This document shows, piece by piece, positions 6,250 to 9,021 of a stretch of DNA of 9,021 nucleotides. The position numbers were made by a program, and so were the translations under genes. Source of the stretch: Dyella_B sp035508595 (GTDB lineage Bacteria; Pseudomonadota; Gammaproteobacteria; Xanthomonadales; Rhodanobacteraceae); contig DATJMR010000243.1 of NCBI GenBank assembly GCA_035508595.1, positions 1 to 9,021 of the forward strand, read 5' to 3'. How positions within the stretch are numbered: position 1 is the first letter of the stretch; every line of letters starts with the position of its first letter. The notes under the pieces were generated by a model, which was not told the origin of the DNA, made no database searches, and saw only the letters and a program-made list of their open reading frames with translations.

Positions 6250-8325
6250 ATGTTCGAAGGACTGCGCTTCAATCACTGGAAGACGAGCCTGGATGACAGT
6301 GGCATCGTCACCCTGACCCTGGACCGCGCCCAGAGCAGCGTCAACGCCATCTCTCGGGACGTACTGGATGAGCTGGGGCAAATCGTGGAGCGTTTGGCCA
6401 TCGAAAAGCCGTCCGGGGTGATCATCCATTCGGCCAAGGCCAATGGGTTTGCGGTGGGCGCGGACATCAAAGAGTTCGTCGAATACGCCAAGCACGGGAC
6501 GGTGCTGGAAAACATCGAGAACGGCCAGCGCGTGTACGAATCGCTGGCGCGCCTACCCTGCCCGACGGTGGCCGTCGTGCAGGGCGCTTGCATGGGTGGC
6601 GGAACCGAGCTGATCCTGGCCTGCCGCCAGCGCATCGCCGCCGCCGACGACAAGACACGGATCGGGCTTCCAGAAGTGATGCTGGGCATCCACCCAGGCT
6701 GGGGTGGGTCGGCTCGCTTGCCGCGCCTTATCGGCGCAACCGAGGCCCTGCCCATCATGCTGACCGGCAAGGCCTTGTCCGCGCGCCGCGCCAAGGATCT
6801 CGGGCTGATCGACCGACTGGCCCGCCCCGAAGAGTTGATGGCCGAGGCACGCGCCCTGCTGCGCCACCCCCACACGCCTCCGTTCGCACAACGGGCAACC
6901 GCCTGGCTTACGAACACTTGGCTGGCGCGCCAGATCATCGCCCCCATGGTGGTCAAGCAGACCGCGTCAAAGGTACGCAAAGAACACTACCCCGCGCCGT
7001 TCGCCCTGATCGATGTGTGGAAGCGGGGCGGCAGCAACATCCAGCAACGTTTGAAGCTGGAAGCTCGCTCGGTCGCCAAACTCGCGCAAACGCCGACCGC
7101 CCAAAATCTCATCCGCATTTTCTTTTTGCAGGAACGCCTCAAAGGTCAAGGCGGTGGTGTCGACGCAGGTATCGGCCACGTACACGTGGTCGGCGCCGGC
7201 GTCATGGGCGGCGACATTGCGGCATGGGCCGCCTTCAAAGGTTTCGACGTCACGCTGCAGGATCGCCAGATGCAGTACATCCAACCGGCGTTGGATCGCG
7301 CACGCGTTCTTTACGAAAAGAAGCTGAAAACGCCCGAAAAAGTCGAAGAAACACTCCGCCGATTGCGCGCGGACGTGGACGGGGCGGGTATCGCGCAGGC
7401 AGACCTGGCGATCGAAGCGATTTTCGAAAACCCGGAAGCGAAAGAGGCGTTGTACGCGACGATCGAACCGCAGCTCGGTGCCAACGGCATCCTCGCCACC
7501 AATACATCGTCGATTCCGCTGGACGAACTTCGCAAACGCCTGACTTCGCCGCCACGTTTCCTGGGCTTGCATTTCTTCAATCCCGTCGCACAAATGCCGC
7601 TGGTGGAAGTGGTGCGTCACGATCGGCTCGATCCCGCCATCGAGAAACGCGCCATGGCGTTTTGCAAGGCGATCGGCAAACTGCCGGTGGCGGTCAAAGG
7701 CACGCCGGGCTTTCTGGTCAATCGCATCTTGATGCCGTACTTGCTGGAAGCGCTGCGTCTTTACAGCGAGGGTGTGCCGGGCCCGGTGCTCGACAAAACG
7801 GCCAAGGCATTTGGTATGCCGATGGGGCCAATAGAGCTGGCCGACACGGTGGGCCTGGACGTTTGCGCGTCAGTCGGCAAAGAACTGGCGCCGTTTCTGG
7901 GGCTGGAGCTTCCGCCCGGCCTTGAGGACAAACTTCAATCCGGCAAGCGCGGCAAGAAGGACGGCCAAGGCCTGTACACCTGGCAGGACGGCAAGCCGCA
8001 GAAGCCCGAAGTCGACGCCGACTACACGCCACCGCCGGATCTGCAAGATCGCATGATTCTCGCCATGGTGAATGAAGCCGTTGCGTGCCTTGGCGACAGC
8101 GTTGTGGACGATGCCGACTTGCTCGATGCCGGCGTGATTTTCGGTACCGGTTTCGCGCCGTTCCGCGGCGGCCCGATCCAATTCGTGCGCAGCGAAGGTG
8201 CGGACAAGGTCCAGCAAAAACTCGAGTCACTGGCGAAGCGTTACGGCGAACGCTTCACGCCGAAGAACGGGTGGGATCATCCAGCTCTGAAACAGAACGG
8301 TTTTGAATTTCCCGCAACCAGCTGA
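6250..8325 (+). CDS. FadB/FadJ-type trifunctional-alpha protein: enoyl-CoA hydratase / 3-hydroxyacyl-CoA dehydrogenase
   Basis: This 691-aa protein should catalyse two steps of fatty acid beta-oxidation: hydration of trans-2-enoyl-CoA, then NAD-dependent oxidation of (S)-3-hydroxyacyl-CoA. The hydratase domain (about 1-200) has FAVGADIKEF for the oxyanion hole and the two catalytic glutamates, Glu120 in MGGGTELILAC and Glu142 in IGLPEV. The dehydrogenase NAD fold starts near residue 308 with GAGVMG (315-320). Its catalytic His441 lies in LHFFNPV and Glu453 in LVEVV, and TNTSSI is present. A C-terminal dehydrogenase domain follows (from PGFLVNRILMPYLLEA). Length is slightly below E. coli FadB/FadJ (about 715). 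ATG 6250 is the only canonical start, because an in-frame TGA lies at 6220-6222. No Shine-Dalgarno is visible. TATGGT (6215-6220) could be a -10 box but has a poor -35. No thiolase partner is present and a terminator follows at once, so it is monocistronic. Whether it is FadB or FadJ cannot be decided here. Confidence 0.95.
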   Translation: MFEGLRFNHWKTSLDDSGIVTLTLDRAQSSVNAISRDVLDELGQIVERLAIEKPSGVIIHSAKANGFAVGADIKEFVEYAKHGTVLENIENGQRVYESLARLPCPTVAVVQGACMGGGTELILACRQRIAAADDKTRIGLPEVMLGIHPGWGGSARLPRLIGATEALPIMLTGKALSARRAKDLGLIDRLARPEELMAEARALLRHPHTPPFAQRATAWLTNTWLARQIIAPMVVKQTASKVRKEHYPAPFALIDVWKRGGSNIQQRLKLEARSVAKLAQTPTAQNLIRIFFLQERLKGQGGGVDAGIGHVHVVGAGVMGGDIAAWAAFKGFDVTLQDRQMQYIQPALDRARVLYEKKLKTPEKVEETLRRLRADVDGAGIAQADLAIEAIFENPEAKEALYATIEPQLGANGILATNTSSIPLDELRKRLTSPPRFLGLHFFNPVAQMPLVEVVRHDRLDPAIEKRAMAFCKAIGKLPVAVKGTPGFLVNRILMPYLLEALRLYSEGVPGPVLDKTAKAFGMPMGPIELADTVGLDVCASVGKELAPFLGLELPPGLEDKLQSGKRGKKDGQGLYTWQDGKPQKPEVDADYTPPPDLQDRMILAMVNEAVACLGDSVVDDADLLDAGVIFGTGFAPFRGGPIQFVRSEGADKVQQKLESLAKRYGERFTPKNGWDHPALKQNGFEFPATS

Positions 8326-8330
8326 CACTT

Positions 8331-8363
8331 TGAAAAAAGCCGGGAAACACCCGGCTTTTTTCA
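8331..8363. terminator. Bidirectional intrinsic terminator between convergent genes
   Basis: Perfect inverted repeat of 14-bp arms (TGAAAAAAGCCGGG, 8331-8344; CCCGGCTTTTTTCA, 8350-8363) around the 5-nt loop AAACA. The GC core CCGGG/CCCGG is flanked by six A and six T, so a U-run follows the stem in either direction. It ends the hydratase/dehydrogenase transcript 5 nt after its stop and the DUF2058 transcript from the other side, whose TGA (8361-8363) forms the base of the stem. Confidence 0.93.
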
Positions 8364-8918
8364 CCACATCAAATCATTGGGCACGCCGTCTTCATCCAAG
8401 CTGGACGTCGCAGGGTCGACCAAGAGAGCGACCAAATGCGCGTTGAGGTCGCGCACTTGCTCTGCCACGGCTTGCGTGACCAACACATAACGCCCGCCGT
8501 TCTGAACGACACCCAGCCTGCCGGCGTTGAGATCCGCAAGCTGCGCCGCATCGACATACACGCGGCGAATCTTGCCGCCGTATTCGAAATGACGCACTTG
8601 ATCGGCGTCCGCCTTATTGAGCACAGCGCCTTCGAGCAGCTTTTGCACTTTCGCTTTGCGCTCGCGCTTCAGACGCGCCAATTCGGCCGCTTCCTGTTCG
8701 GCGCGCTTGCGTTCTGCCGCTTCCGTCTGCGCACGCACGGCATAAGCTTTGGCCAGATCGATCTCCCCGTCATTGCGTACAGGTCGAGGCTTGTGCGGCG
8801 GCTTACCCTTGGCGAACGACGCGTTCGGCTTTGAGGCGGGGACTGATTTACGTTGTTCCTCTTTGAGCTGCTTGACGATGCCGCTCTTGAGGAGTTGATC
8901 TCGCAATGAATCGACCAT
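8361..8918 (-). CDS. DUF2058 (YaiL-like) protein of unknown function
   Basis: This 185-aa protein matches the DUF2058 family, represented by E. coli YaiL (179 aa). The N-terminus SLRDQLLKSGIV parallels EQLLKAGLV of YaiL. A basic, low-complexity stretch follows (about 22-50, rich in Lys, Pro and Ser), then a charged helix likely to form a coiled coil (about 52-95, with EAAERKRAEQEAAELARLKR). A compact domain comes next (KVQKLLEGAVLNK, then GGKIRRVYVDAAQLADLNAGRLGVV), and the acidic tail ends in VPNDLMW, like PDDLMW in YaiL. No signal peptide, membrane segment or catalytic motif is visible. The family's role is not established; the basic N-terminus could contact nucleic acid, which is only inference. 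The start at ATG 8918 has no strong ribosome site. It lies 31 nt after the stop of the partial upstream gene, so the two probably share a transcript. Confidence 0.9.
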   Translation of the reverse strand: MVDSLRDQLLKSGIVKQLKEEQRKSVPASKPNASFAKGKPPHKPRPVRNDGEIDLAKAYAVRAQTEAAERKRAEQEAAELARLKRERKAKVQKLLEGAVLNKADADQVRHFEYGGKIRRVYVDAAQLADLNAGRLGVVQNGGRYVLVTQAVAEQVRDLNAHLVALLVDPATSSLDEDGVPNDLMW

Positions 8919-8949
8919 GATCGAAATCCGGTTCTACGTGTTACGTTTT

Positions 8950-9021
8950 TCAATAGTGCGGCGGCGGTGGTTCACTGTGCGGATCGTGTGCCTGCCCTAC
9001 TCGCACCGTTTCCAGCTCGCT
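8950..9021 (-). CDS. 3' end of an unidentified gene upstream of DUF2058 (partial)
   Basis: Reading the minus strand from the right edge, one frame stays open for 23 codons to a TGA at 8952-8950. It gives SELETVRVGQAHDPHSEPPPPHY; the other two minus frames hit stops within this stretch. The Pro-rich, His-containing end looks like a flexible C-terminal tail. The fragment is too short to assign a family. Spacing to the DUF2058 gene (31 nt) and same orientation suggest one operon. Confidence 0.5.
   Translation of the reverse strand, partial: SELETVRVGQAHDPHSEPPPPHY

Noticed and set aside
6967..7620. A 217-codon minus-strand open frame opposite the dehydrogenase domain
   Set aside because: It is the antisense shadow of a conserved NAD-binding region, with no supporting motif.
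6588..7925. A 445-codon open frame on the plus strand inside the hydratase/dehydrogenase gene
   Set aside because: Its product is Arg-rich and repetitive in composition, a typical frame-shifted shadow; the true frame carries all catalytic motifs without a break.
1..9021. tRNA, rRNA, CRISPR array, insertion sequence, prophage or anti-phage system
   Set aside because: No repeat-spacer pattern, transposase, integrase, terminal repeats or RNA gene was visible; genes are uniform, housekeeping-like and densely packed.

Overview
The window looks like chromosomal core sequence from a GC-rich gammaproteobacterium. The gene order rpoE–rseA–mucD without rseB, and a DUF2058 protein ending in LMW, suggest the Xanthomonadales (Lysobacterales), possibly Rhodanobacteraceae. 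That placement is an inference from gene content. I see no rRNA, tRNA, CRISPR array, insertion sequence or phage gene.

Layout from left to right. (1) Positions 1-2950, minus strand, hold an envelope-stress operon: sigma-E (rpoE), its membrane anti-sigma factor (rseA) and a periplasmic Do-family protease/chaperone (mucD, 3' end cut by the window edge). A near-consensus sigma-E promoter lies just upstream of rpoE, which implies autoregulation, and it also settles the rpoE start codon. rpoE and rseA overlap by 4 nt. (2) Positions 3002-6078, minus strand, hold a two-gene unit: an unrecognised 163-aa protein, then an 865-aa multidomain cyclic-di-GMP enzyme (degenerate receiver, PAS, GAF, GGDEF, EAL). 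This unit points into the rpoE operon with only about 120 nt between them and no convincing terminator. (3) Positions 6079-6249 are a divergent intergenic region with four CGGCAT/ATGCCG half-sites, two of them forming a perfect 8-bp-arm palindrome: a candidate operator. (4) Positions 6250-8325, plus strand, hold a monocistronic FadB/FadJ-type fatty acid beta-oxidation protein. (5) A symmetric bidirectional terminator at 8331-8363 separates it from a convergent DUF2058 gene (8361-8918, minus). Upstream of that gene, at the right edge, is the 3' end of another minus-strand gene.

Together the genes cover envelope stress sensing and periplasmic protein quality control, c-di-GMP signalling and fatty acid degradation. 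Nothing here amounts to a clearly new system. The best leads are the operator-like repeat cluster, the coupled unknown protein plus c-di-GMP enzyme with an inactivated receiver, and the possible read-through from that unit into the sigma-E operon. No gene-free stretch exceeds 300 bases.
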